Shown one piece after another: positions 1 through 6,655 of a DNA stretch of 17,282 nt. The DNA lies in contig JAURHT010000030.1 of NCBI GenBank assembly GCA_030833145.1, forward strand, positions 1-17,282, in the 5' to 3' direction. The stretch's first letter is position 1; each line of letters starts with the position of its first letter. The stretch is from Aquirufa sp. (GTDB lineage Bacteria; Bacteroidota; Bacteroidia; Cytophagales; Spirosomataceae). Position numbers and translations under genes: made by a program. The notes under the pieces are model-generated. The model had not been told where the DNA came from. It made no database searches and saw only the letters and a list, made by a program, of their open reading frames with translations.

Positions 1-1302
1 GGCCTTTTTCTGAGGCACTTTCTTGCCCGAGGCCTTGGCCTTAATGACCCATTTTTTATCGTGGAACGCTCCTTTAAAGTCTGGATCCTCGCGTTTGCGC
101 TGATCATCGACCGCGCGTAACATATCTTGTTGCTCTAAAAACGGCGTTTCTTCGATCTTAATTCCTTCCGGTAATTGCTCAATTTCGATCTTCTGCTGAA
201 TGATCTCTTCGATCTTCGTCCAGTGGTAGCTTTCCGCTAACGTAATAAAGGTAATCGACTCCCCTATCTCCTCCGCACGACCCGTACGGCCGATTCGGTG
301 GACATAATCCTCGTAAATCAAGGGCACATCGAAATTGATTACATGGGAAACTTTGGGGATATCAATCCCGCGAGCCGCCACATCCGTGGTCACTAAAACG
401 CGCACATTTCCCTCACGGAATTGCGCCATCGCGTTAATACGCGTGTTTTGGCCCTTGTTCGAGTGAATCACGCGAACCTGGTCTTTCGGTAATGATTTCA
501 ACAGCCACTTTTCCACCTCATTTGCCGCATCTTTCGAGCGACAAAATACCATAACCCGATGAAAATCAGGGTTTTGCATAAAGTAAGCCAGGGCGTGTAA
601 TTTAGTCAATAAATTAGGCGCTTCGTAAACCGATTGCGTCACCTGGCTCGCTGGCGTAGCCTGCGGAGTGATTTCGATCTTCATCGGAAACTCCAAAAAC
701 TCGTGGGACAAGTTCTCCACCTTCTCTGGGAAAGTCGCGGAAAACAGTCCGTTCATACGTTTTTTGTAGGGTATTTTCTCCAAAATCTGACGAATCTGCG
801 GCATAAAGCCCATATCCATCATCTTATCTGCTTCGTCTAAAATCAAGAATTTCAATTCCTTCACCACAATCACATCCTTGCGGTACAATTCGAGGAATCG
901 ACCCGGCGTAGAAACGAGGATATCGATGCCTTCCTCGAGGGCTTGGATCTGCGGTTTTGGCCCTAATCCTCCGTATAAAGCCAAAATACGCAAGTCCGTA
1001 AACTGTGCTAATCCGATCATCACCGTGTGAATCTGCATCACCAGCTCGCGGGTAGGCGCTAAAATCAAGGCGCGGGGATTCTTTCCCTGCGCATATTTAC
1101 AGCGCATCAAGATAGGCAAGGCATAAGCAGCCGTCTTTCCGGTCCCCGTTTGCGCAATTCCCAGCAAATCGTGGCCTTGCAATAATAACGGAATGGCCTT
1201 CTCCTGGATCGGAGTTGGTTTTGTATAACCCACCGCGGTACACGCGCGTTGCAGCTGTGGATTTAATCCCAAACTTAAAAATTCATCCATTGGATTCGGC
1301 AT
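1..1302 (-). CDS. DEAD-box ATP-dependent RNA helicase, C-terminus cut by window edge
   Basis: The reverse strand is open from an ATG at 1302-1300 to the window edge, giving at least 434 residues and missing only the C-terminal tail. All classical helicase motifs are visible: a Q motif (GYTKPTPIQ, about residues 25-33), motif I AQTGTGKT (50-57), PTRELV, TPGR, motif II DEAD (156-159), SAT (about 186), the second RecA domain with AARGID, and motif VI HRIGRTGR (about 335). Proteins of this family unwind short RNA duplexes with ATP and assist ribosome assembly or RNA decay. After the second RecA domain comes a charged, lysine-rich tail typical of RhlE/CshA-like members, still open at the edge. The start could also be the second Met (1290-1288), which fits the -7 box at 1323-1316 better. 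It is divergent from the CLC gene. The family call is certain; the subfamily (RhlE-like) is inferred. Confidence 0.95.
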   Translation of the reverse strand, partial: MPNPMDEFLSLGLNPQLQRACTAVGYTKPTPIQEKAIPLLLQGHDLLGIAQTGTGKTAAYALPILMRCKYAQGKNPRALILAPTRELVMQIHTVMIGLAQFTDLRILALYGGLGPKPQIQALEEGIDILVSTPGRFLELYRKDVIVVKELKFLILDEADKMMDMGFMPQIRQILEKIPYKKRMNGLFSATFPEKVENLSHEFLEFPMKIEITPQATPASQVTQSVYEAPNLLTKLHALAYFMQNPDFHRVMVFCRSKDAANEVEKWLLKSLPKDQVRVIHSNKGQNTRINAMAQFREGNVRVLVTTDVAARGIDIPKVSHVINFDVPLIYEDYVHRIGRTGRAEEIGESITFITLAESYHWTKIEEIIQQKIEIEQLPEGIKIEETPFLEQQDMLRAVDDQRKREDPDFKGAFHDKKWVIKAKASGKKVPQKKA

Positions 1303-1315
1303 TGTAGTAGATTTG

Positions 1316-1347
1316 CAAAGGTAGGGAAAATATAATTCTTACCTTTG
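1316..1347. promoter_or_regulatory. Mirrored pair of Bacteroidota -7 promoter boxes between divergent genes
   Basis: CAAAGGTA (1316-1323) and TACCTTTG (1340-1347) form an inverted repeat with a 16-base spacer. Each arm reads TACCTTTG in the direction of its own gene, matching the Bacteroidota -7 consensus TAnnTTTG. The rightward box would start RNA near 1354, 13 bases before the CLC start. The leftward box would start it near 1309, just before the helicase ATG. No -33 TTG lies at ideal spacing (TTTG at 1312-1315 is 24 bases from the rightward box), so the assignment rests on the -7 boxes. The two promoters overlap and may exclude each other. Confidence 0.5.
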
Positions 1348-1366
1348 AAACAAAATTATTGTTGTT

Positions 1367-2458
1367 TTGGCACGAATTAAGGCATTTCTATTGAATCTAG
1401 GCCTATTGGTCGCACTCTCCTTCGCAACAGGGAGCCTTTCTTCGCTATTTTTAGCAGGCCTAGACTGGATTCAACACAACGGATCCTACCTCTATGCCTT
1501 ACCTCTGATAGGTTTAATTTTCCAAAGTTTCAAAGTTCCATCCTACCTCATCATCCCCGCCACCTGGCTCAGTCATTTGGCAGGAGCATCGGTGGGTCGT
1601 GAAGGAACTGCGGTGACTATGGGTCGGGTGCTGGGAGAGAAAATCGCGGGCTCTACTATTTTTCCAAAAGCCGGAATGGCCGCCGGCTTCGCCTCCGTTT
1701 TTGGGACTCCACTCGCCGGAGCCTTTTTCGCACTCGAAGTAAGAGAGGTGGGCAAAATTAATTTTCGCCACATACCCGCCTGCCTTTTCGCTGCCTTTTT
1801 CGCGAATTATGTCAGTCTCCACGTGTACGGCACAAAACATCTTTCTTACCCGGCCATTTTTTTACCCGAATTTTCGGCTTCATTTTGCGCGAAATTGGCG
1901 CTTATGGGCCTATTTTTATCCTTAATCGCCTTCCTTTATAAGCGCTCAGAATCGATTATAATTTCTGCGTTTGACAAATCCCCCGTACAAGGTCCTCTAA
2001 AAGGGATTCTCGCGGGATTGATTTTGTTCGGCGTACTAAGCATCCCGGTGTTTCATGAAACGATCGGACTCGGATCTGAATTTTTAGTTCGCCCTTTCGA
2101 GAGCGCGACTCCGGACTTTGCCCTTTGGAAATTACTCGCGACGAACTTGAGTTTAGGTCTCGGATTTAAAGGGGGAGAAGCGACTCCCTTGTTTTTGATC
2201 GGGTCCCATGCGGCGTCTGGTTTTGCGTCTTGGTTTTCGTTACCACTTGGATTATCGGCAGCCATCGGCTTTGTCAGTTTGTATAGCGGTCTTGCCAAAA
2301 CTCCGCTTGCCGCCACCTTCTTAGGCATGGAACTTTTTGGTCCATCGGCCTGGTTCATCTATTTAATCATTACCCTGATTGTCTTATTTGGCTCAGGGAA
2401 AAAAGGAATATTTTCTAATCAAACCTGGGCAGACTATTTGCCTAAACCCCGTTACTGA
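1367..2458 (+). CDS. CLC-family anion transporter, probably of the fluoride (CLC-F) clade
   Basis: This is a 363-residue integral membrane protein with many hydrophobic helices. It carries two diagnostic CLC signatures: GREGTAVTMG (about residues 78-87), the helix-F selectivity motif with the gating glutamate, and KGGEATPLF (about 268-276), the equivalent of GxFxP. In chloride-type CLCs the first motif is GREGP. GREGT/V together with GGExTP is, to my knowledge, typical of the CLC-F group that exports fluoride in exchange for protons, so detoxification of fluoride is the likely role; this is inferred from motifs. The usual GSGIP motif is not recognisable. It is shorter than E. coli ClcA, mostly at the N-terminus. 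The start is TTG at 1367, since a stop lies just upstream and no other start precedes the conserved core. Its stop overlaps the next ATG by one base (tgATG), so it is co-transcribed with the peptidase. No fluoride riboswitch fits in the short leader. Confidence 0.85.
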   Translation: MARIKAFLLNLGLLVALSFATGSLSSLFLAGLDWIQHNGSYLYALPLIGLIFQSFKVPSYLIIPATWLSHLAGASVGREGTAVTMGRVLGEKIAGSTIFPKAGMAAGFASVFGTPLAGAFFALEVREVGKINFRHIPACLFAAFFANYVSLHVYGTKHLSYPAIFLPEFSASFCAKLALMGLFLSLIAFLYKRSESIIISAFDKSPVQGPLKGILAGLILFGVLSIPVFHETIGLGSEFLVRPFESATPDFALWKLLATNLSLGLGFKGGEATPLFLIGSHAASGFASWFSLPLGLSAAIGFVSLYSGLAKTPLAATFLGMELFGPSAWFIYLIITLIVLFGSGKKGIFSNQTWADYLPKPRY

Positions 2459-3639
2459 TGTTTAATAAAGCCTACGAACTCTACGACTCTTTCCGCGAAA
2501 ATCGCCTAACAAAACGCCGCTTTTCAGCGGCTCTTTGGCAAGAATTAATCGCTGAATGGTCCATACATTTTGATGTCCGCGAGCTGGGTAAAACTGAAGA
2601 GGGAAGACCCATTCACGAAGTTCGCTATGGCGAGGGTCCCATCCAAGTGATAGGATGGTCCCAAATGCACGGAAACGAAGCGACAGCCACCATGGCTTTG
2701 GCTGATATTTTTCGTTTATTATCCACTTCAGGTAAACCGAGTGAGGAGTTTAAGCAAAAATTGCATCAGAAAATCACCTTGCGCATCATTCCGCGCCTGA
2801 ACGCAGACGGCGCCGAAAGATGGCTACGCGAAACAGCTCTTGGCATTGATATGAACCGCGATGCAACGAAACAAAATTCCGTGGAAGCCCGCTTATTGTC
2901 TGCCTGGGCAGATGAAATCAAACCCACCTTCGCCTTCAATTTACACGATCAAAACCGCTTGTATTCCGTAGGAAATAGCCCTAATCAAACCCACATCGCC
3001 TTCCTGGCCACCACCGGAGACGACGCAGGAACTTGGACTCCATCCCGCTTACGCGCTGGCCAAATCTGCCAGCGAATGCTGCACCAAATCCAACCCATTA
3101 TCCCAGGTAAAATTGCGAAATGGACGGATGAATATGAGTCCCGCGCCTTTGGTGACACCTTCTCATCTCGCGGATACGGTTTGGTATTATTAGAATCTGG
3201 CGGTGCTGGATGGGATCTAGAAAAGCAATCCCTGCGTAAATTAAACGCCTGCCTTTTACTCGATGCATTCTGTGCGATTGCAGATGGTTCCTATGCAGCA
3301 GAATCCATAGCAGATTACGAGGCCTTACCTACGAACGAACGAGCGATTGTAGACATTAAAATCAAAGATGCCCCTCTGAGTGCAAACGTTCGCGCAGACG
3401 TCTTATTTAACCTCATAGAAACCCCAATGACCGACGGAAATATTCATTATTCCTGGGTAGTAGAGAACATCGGAGATATGTCGCCGTTCTACGGATTAAC
3501 AGAAATCGACGGGAAAGACTTACATTTGTCCCAAGATTCAAGCATTAACTTAGGCGAGAATTACACCGAATTGGTCTTGCTAAAAGACGGAATTCCAAGT
3601 TTCAAATTATCAGATTACACGCATAAAATACAATCCTAA
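2458..3639 (+). CDS. M14-family zinc carboxypeptidase-like metallopeptidase, cytoplasmic
   Basis: This 393-residue protein has the M14 (carboxypeptidase A-like) zinc site: HGNE (H71, E74), the third ligand H163 in NLHDQ, and the catalytic glutamate E246 in LLESGG. A substrate-binding segment with RLNADG (113-118) and DMNRD (131-135) resembles the NPDG/NR motifs of the family. There is no signal peptide or membrane helix, so it should act in the cytoplasm, unlike digestive M14 enzymes. The residues after about 290 look like a beta-rich extension that I do not recognise. Substrate is unknown; processing of peptidoglycan peptides or modified amino-acid tails are options seen in the family. It overlaps the upstream CLC gene by one base and is followed immediately, with no gap, by the NeuD-like gene, so the three form one transcription unit. 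Confidence 0.85.
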   Translation: MFNKAYELYDSFRENRLTKRRFSAALWQELIAEWSIHFDVRELGKTEEGRPIHEVRYGEGPIQVIGWSQMHGNEATATMALADIFRLLSTSGKPSEEFKQKLHQKITLRIIPRLNADGAERWLRETALGIDMNRDATKQNSVEARLLSAWADEIKPTFAFNLHDQNRLYSVGNSPNQTHIAFLATTGDDAGTWTPSRLRAGQICQRMLHQIQPIIPGKIAKWTDEYESRAFGDTFSSRGYGLVLLESGGAGWDLEKQSLRKLNACLLLDAFCAIADGSYAAESIADYEALPTNERAIVDIKIKDAPLSANVRADVLFNLIETPMTDGNIHYSWVVENIGDMSPFYGLTEIDGKDLHLSQDSSINLGENYTELVLLKDGIPSFKLSDYTHKIQS

Positions 3640-4275
3640 ATGACTTCATTACCTGTAATTATCATTGGCGTAAATCCTTTTGGATTAGAAGCTGCCCACA
3701 TTTTCCAAAAAAACGACGTGGTTATCTACGGATTCCTAGACGATGACCCTAAGAAAAAGGACACCAGCATTGGCGAAATTCCGGTTTTGGGAACAGCAGA
3801 CGATGAGTCTTATTTCAAATTAATTGGCAAAAACTGTGGCGTATTTGTGGCCTTGGAAAACCCAACGGAGCGCAAGAAAATGATCGAATTGATCTTAGAA
3901 GAAAGAGAAGTAAAACCCGTAAACGCCATTCACCCTACAGCTAATATCGCAGATGTAAAAAGCTTGGCTTACGGCGTTTTCATCGGGAGCGGAGCACAGA
4001 TTTTACCAGAAACAAAACTAGGAGATCACGTCATCATCGGCTCTGGCGCTATTGTAGAAACAGGCGCACAAATCGCTGATTTCGCATCCATCGGAGCGGG
4101 TTCAGTAATTGGCAAAGAAGCCATTATTGAGAACAACGCTTACGTCGGAATTCACTCAACAATTGTGGGAAGTGTGAAGGTAGGAAAGAGCGCTACAGTA
4201 GGAGCGGGGAGTGTGGTTATTGAGAATGTCGCGGCTAATAAAAGAGTATTCGGCAACCCGGCAAAAACCCTGTAG
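3640..4275 (+). CDS. NeuD/PglD-like hexapeptide-repeat acyltransferase family protein
   Basis: The 211-residue protein has two parts. Residues 5-90 form a Rossmann-like PglD_N domain (IIIGVNPFGLEAA, then FLDDDP). Residues 95-205 are a left-handed beta-helix with many hexapeptide repeats (IGSGA, IGAGSVIG, VGAGSVV) ending in GNPAK. This is the NeuD/PglD layout, whose members acetylate sugar amines or sialic acids using acetyl-CoA. An oddity: where these enzymes have the catalytic His (in a VDHDC-like segment), this protein has IADFA, with Asp147 in its place, so it may be inactive as an acetyltransferase or use another residue. It starts on the base after the peptidase stop and ends convergently, six bases from the exonuclease stop. 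No sugar-nucleotide gene lies beside it, so the substrate is unknown. Confidence 0.75.
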   Translation: MTSLPVIIIGVNPFGLEAAHIFQKNDVVIYGFLDDDPKKKDTSIGEIPVLGTADDESYFKLIGKNCGVFVALENPTERKKMIELILEEREVKPVNAIHPTANIADVKSLAYGVFIGSGAQILPETKLGDHVIIGSGAIVETGAQIADFASIGAGSVIGKEAIIENNAYVGIHSTIVGSVKVGKSATVGAGSVVIENVAANKRVFGNPAKTL

Positions 4276-4281
4276 TGGGCC

Positions 4282-5007
4282 CTATAATTTGACAATATTT
4301 TCTGGCGCAACTAGATCTAAAAAGTGAAAACGTAGATAGAGTTGCGCCACTACAATGACATCTTCTAGGCAATACTCATTGATCCTAGCTAATCCATTTT
4401 CCTTGTAGAAAACACGGTTCACCTGGTCTCCAGAAAGATCTGCTTTGGCCCCTGAAATCCCCATCAACTCCGCTAACAATTCTAGCGAAGTATAGGATCT
4501 TCTATCGCCAAACTTCCACATCTCCATCGTATCCTGGTGGATAATTTCCCATGGTTTTTTGCCTTGTAATTGCAGTGATTTCGGAATCTCCAATCCATTA
4601 ATTAACATGCGTCTGCACAGGTAAGGGAAGTCAAATTCCTTACCATTGTGCGCCACCAACGTCAATTCTCTTGACTTATAGGTCTTATTTACAAAGGCGA
4701 TGAACTCGGTGAGAAGCGTTTTTTCATCCGCATGGGCAATCGTCTTCACTTTTAAAGACATCTCGCCCTCTTTGTTAACGAACAAAAAGCCCATTCCTAC
4801 CACAATGATCTTCCCAAATTCCGCATACAAAGGTGCCTTTTCGAAATACATCTCCTCTAAGCTGATATTGGCAGGATTTACAAAATTCTTCGCCTTTTTT
4901 ATCCAAAATTCTTTCATCTTATCCGAAAGTAGGGCAAAATCGGATACTCCTGACGAAGTTTCGATGTCAATGAAAAGCGTATTCTTGAAGTTCTTTAACG
5001 TATCCAT
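4282..5007 (-). CDS. Predicted PolB-like 3'-5' exonuclease (RNase H fold)
   Basis: This is a 241-residue protein with the three DnaQ/PolB exonuclease motifs. ExoI is FIDIETS (D14, E16), ExoII is HNGKEFDFPYL (N121, D126) and ExoIII is YCLED (Y212, D216). The YxxxD form of ExoIII marks the PolB-like branch (DnaQ-like RNase H fold), which hydrolyses DNA or RNA from the 3' end with two metal ions. There is no polymerase domain, so it is a stand-alone nuclease; its cellular substrate is not known. The ATG at 5007-5005 gives the expected N-terminus just before ExoI. It lies 30 bases downstream of lipB on the same strand and is probably co-transcribed, with a parS-like palindrome in the gap. It converges on the NeuD-like gene. 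Confidence 0.88.
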   Translation of the reverse strand: MDTLKNFKNTLFIDIETSSGVSDFALLSDKMKEFWIKKAKNFVNPANISLEEMYFEKAPLYAEFGKIIVVGMGFLFVNKEGEMSLKVKTIAHADEKTLLTEFIAFVNKTYKSRELTLVAHNGKEFDFPYLCRRMLINGLEIPKSLQLQGKKPWEIIHQDTMEMWKFGDRRSYTSLELLAELMGISGAKADLSGDQVNRVFYKENGLARINEYCLEDVIVVAQLYLRFHFLDLVAPENIVKL

Positions 5008-5013
5008 ATTTAT

Positions 5014-5029
5014 TGTTCCACGTGGAACG
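5014..5029. promoter_or_regulatory. parS-like ParB-binding site, variant form
   Basis: TGTTCCACGTGGAACG contains a perfect 14-bp palindrome, GTTCCACGTGGAAC (5015-5028). It differs from the classical parS TGTTTCACGTGAAACA by the paired change TC/GA to CC/GG and by the last base. The CC/GG form is used as parS in some bacteria such as Pseudomonas. It occupies the 30-base gap between lipB and the exonuclease gene, 35 bases from an exact parS. The closeness supports its role in ParB loading. Confidence 0.75.
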
Positions 5030-5037
5030 CGTAAATC

Positions 5038-5772
5038 TTATGCATTCAATGTTTCACGTGAAACATTCACTAATTCCATTTTAAACAGGTCATTCAAATG
5101 CCCTTTGACAATATCAGAAACGGCCTCCAAATCCATTTTCTTGCCTAATTCTTGCTGCAACGAAGTAACCCCTCGCGTTGCAATGCCACAAGGAACAATG
5201 TGCGAGAAATAGCTCAAATCCGTATTTACATTCAATGCAAAGCCGTGCATACTAATCCAGCGAGATGCCTTCACGCCCATCGCACAAATCTTACGAGCAC
5301 CTTCCTCCGTAGGATCAATCCAAACGCCAGTTAGACCCTCAATCCGGCCAGCCACTAATCCAAAACCCTCACAGGTTTTAATAATCGCTTCTTCAAGCAT
5401 CCGAAGATATAAGTGAATATCTGCGTAGAAATTCTCTAAATCCAAAATCGGATATCCTACTAATTGACCCGGTCCGTGGTAGGTAATATCGCCCCCTCTA
5501 TTCGTCTTAAAATAGGTCGCACCTATGGTAGATAAGAACGATTCTTGCAACAACAAATGCGATTCGTCGCCGCTTTTCCCTAAGGTATAAACGTGGGGGT
5601 GTTGGCAAAATAAAAGGTAATTATTCGTGATCACCTTTTGGTTTTCTTCAAGGCCTCTGTTATCCAATTTAACTGTCGCTATGCGATTTAACAAAGTCTC
5701 CTGGAGATCCCAAGCTTCCTTGTATTCTATCAGTTTTAAATCAACAAATTGGACTTCTTTATTCTGCTTCAT
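5038..5772 (-). CDS. lipB: Octanoyl-[acyl-carrier-protein]:protein N-octanoyltransferase
   Basis: LipB moves the octanoyl group from octanoyl-ACP to lipoyl domains of pyruvate and 2-oxoglutarate dehydrogenases, the first step of lipoate synthesis, in the cytoplasm. The 244-residue protein has the family motif RGGDITYHGPGQ (92-103), the catalytic lysine K161 in KICAMGVK, the HGFALNV segment (176-182), and the catalytic cysteine C195 in VPCGIATRG. The K-to-C spacing of 34 equals that of E. coli LipB (K135, C169). The ATG at 5772-5770 is the first start and gives a normal N-terminus. The last ten residues lie beyond the conserved fold and are encoded by an exact parS site. lipA is not in the window. 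Next on the same strand is the exonuclease gene; divergent from it is yraN, 68 bases away. Confidence 0.96.
   Translation of the reverse strand: MKQNKEVQFVDLKLIEYKEAWDLQETLLNRIATVKLDNRGLEENQKVITNNYLLFCQHPHVYTLGKSGDESHLLLQESFLSTIGATYFKTNRGGDITYHGPGQLVGYPILDLENFYADIHLYLRMLEEAIIKTCEGFGLVAGRIEGLTGVWIDPTEEGARKICAMGVKASRWISMHGFALNVNTDLSYFSHIVPCGIATRGVTSLQQELGKKMDLEAVSDIVKGHLNDLFKMELVNVSRETLNA
5050..5065. promoter_or_regulatory. parS centromere site, exact consensus, inside the lipB 3' end
   Basis: TGTTTCACGTGAAACA is identical to the widely conserved chromosomal parS site bound by ParB (Spo0J). The palindrome extends perfectly to 20 bp, AATGTTTCACGTGAAACATT, at 5048-5067. It encodes the residues NVSRETL at the very C-terminus of LipB, so the site is both coding and centromeric. 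Confidence 0.92.
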
Positions 5773-5827
5773 TCTTTATCAGGAGGCTGATAGCACCTAG
5801 CAAATCGCAGGGCTACCTTTAGAAAAA

Positions 5828-5835
5828 CAAAGATA
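5828..5835 (-). promoter_or_regulatory. Possible -7 promoter box for lipB
   Basis: On the minus strand this reads TATCTTTG, a match to TAnnTTTG. It would give a leader of about 50 bases before the lipB ATG. No -33 TTG is found at ideal spacing (a TTG at 5861-5859 is 23 bases away). On the plus strand the same 68-base gap has TACCTTTA (5814-5821), one mismatch from consensus, which could serve yraN. This rests on short motifs only. Confidence 0.3.
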
Positions 5836-5840
5836 CAATA

Positions 5841-6194
5841 ATGGCAAAACATATAACACAAGGAAAACTAGGCGAGCAAATTAGTGTTGACTACCTACTA
5901 AAAAACGCTTATACCATCGAAGCGAGAAACTACCGCTACAAACGAGCGGAGATCGACATCGTCGCAAAAAAAGGCAATCTCTTAATCTTCATAGAAGTCA
6001 AATCCCTAAGAAGAAATACCCACGGACATCCAGAACAAAAAATCACCCAAAACAAAATAAGGCTGATTAATAGGGCTGCTTGTGCTTACCAATACCAGCA
6101 CAAATGGCGCCAAGAAGTTCGTTTTGACAGCATTTCGGTGAATTTTTATCCACAAGCCTTCAAAATAGAGCATTTCGAGGATGCTTTTTCGTAA
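5841..6194 (+). CDS. YraN/UPF0102 family predicted endonuclease-like protein
   Basis: This small protein of 117 residues has the UPF0102 pattern: GKLGEQ at the N-terminus (9-13), RNYRYKRAEIDIVA (29-42, with E37 and D39), and IFIEVKSL (49-56, with E52 and K54), then QKITQNK. The E-D-E-K arrangement is the active site of the restriction-endonuclease/Holliday-junction-resolvase-like fold. The family is widely conserved but its biological role is not settled. Most members have GEID where this one has RAEID. The ATG at 5841 is the only sensible start. It heads a rightward series with ybeY 23 bases on, and is divergent from lipB. Confidence 0.88.
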   Translation: MAKHITQGKLGEQISVDYLLKNAYTIEARNYRYKRAEIDIVAKKGNLLIFIEVKSLRRNTHGHPEQKITQNKIRLINRAACAYQYQHKWRQEVRFDSISVNFYPQAFKIEHFEDAFS

Positions 6195-6217
6195 ATTCGC
6201 GGTTTAATAGCGCGCAC

Positions 6218-6628
6218 ATGATTCAATTTTGCACAGAAGACATAACATTCTCCTTAAAAGAGAAGTTAAAACACAAAGCCTGGTTAAACGAGGTGGCGAA
6301 ACAAGAAGGGAAAAAGATCCTAGAATTAAGCTATGTCTTTTGCTCAGACAACTATCTGTTACAGATTAACCAAGAGTATTTGAACCACGACACGCTAACG
6401 GATATCGTGACTTTTGATAACTCAGAAGACCCGAAGAAAATCGAAGGAGATATCTTTATTTCCATCGATCGCGTGAAAGAAAACGGAGAGAAATTAGGGA
6501 CATCAGAAACGGAATTAGAGCGCGTCATGGTGCACGGTTTATTACACTTGCTAGGTTATAAAGACAAGAAGAAAGAGGAAAAGGCATTAATGACCGAGAA
6601 AGAAGATTTTTACATTAAACAATACTAA
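6218..6628 (+). CDS. ybeY: Endoribonuclease YbeY, rRNA maturation factor
   Basis: YbeY is a zinc-dependent RNase needed for 16S rRNA 3'-end maturation and ribosome quality control. This 136-residue protein shows the family core: LNHDTLTDIVTFD (55-67), GDIFISI (77-83) and the metal site HGLLHLLGYKD (106-116). The normal site is HGxLHLxGYDH with three histidines. Here H106 and H110 are present, but the third position is Asp116 (GYKD). I recall the same GYKD form in other Bacteroidota YbeY proteins, so this is probably a lineage variant and not a defect. The start is the ATG at 6218. mnmG follows, with an exact parS occupying the gap. Confidence 0.93.
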   Translation: MIQFCTEDITFSLKEKLKHKAWLNEVAKQEGKKILELSYVFCSDNYLLQINQEYLNHDTLTDIVTFDNSEDPKKIEGDIFISIDRVKENGEKLGTSETELERVMVHGLLHLLGYKDKKKEEKALMTEKEDFYIKQY

Positions 6629-6630
6629 AA

Positions 6631-6646
6631 TGTTTCACGTGAAACA
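6631..6646. promoter_or_regulatory. parS centromere site, exact consensus, between ybeY and mnmG
   Basis: TGTTTCACGTGAAACA is an exact chromosomal parS. Like the lipB copy, its palindrome extends to 20 bp (6629-6648), and the two 20-bp sites are identical. It fills the 27-base gap between the ybeY stop and the mnmG ATG at 6656, so bound ParB would sit directly on the mnmG start region. The distance to the first DnaA box at 11004 is about 4.4 kb. Confidence 0.93.
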
Positions 6647-6655
6647 TTCATAGCT

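Noticed and set aside
1303..1366. Fluoride riboswitch upstream of the CLC gene
   Set aside because: The whole divergent gap is 64 bases and the likely leader about 13, too short for the crcB motif; no matching structure is seen.
4700..5212. Plus-strand open frame of 170 codons over the exonuclease and lipB
   Set aside because: It is antisense to two genes with complete catalytic motifs, and its own product has no recognisable domain.
6631..6646. Palindrome before mnmG as an RNA hairpin or terminator
   Set aside because: It has no T run and is identical to the known parS. The same 20-bp palindrome recurs inside lipB, where a terminator makes no sense.
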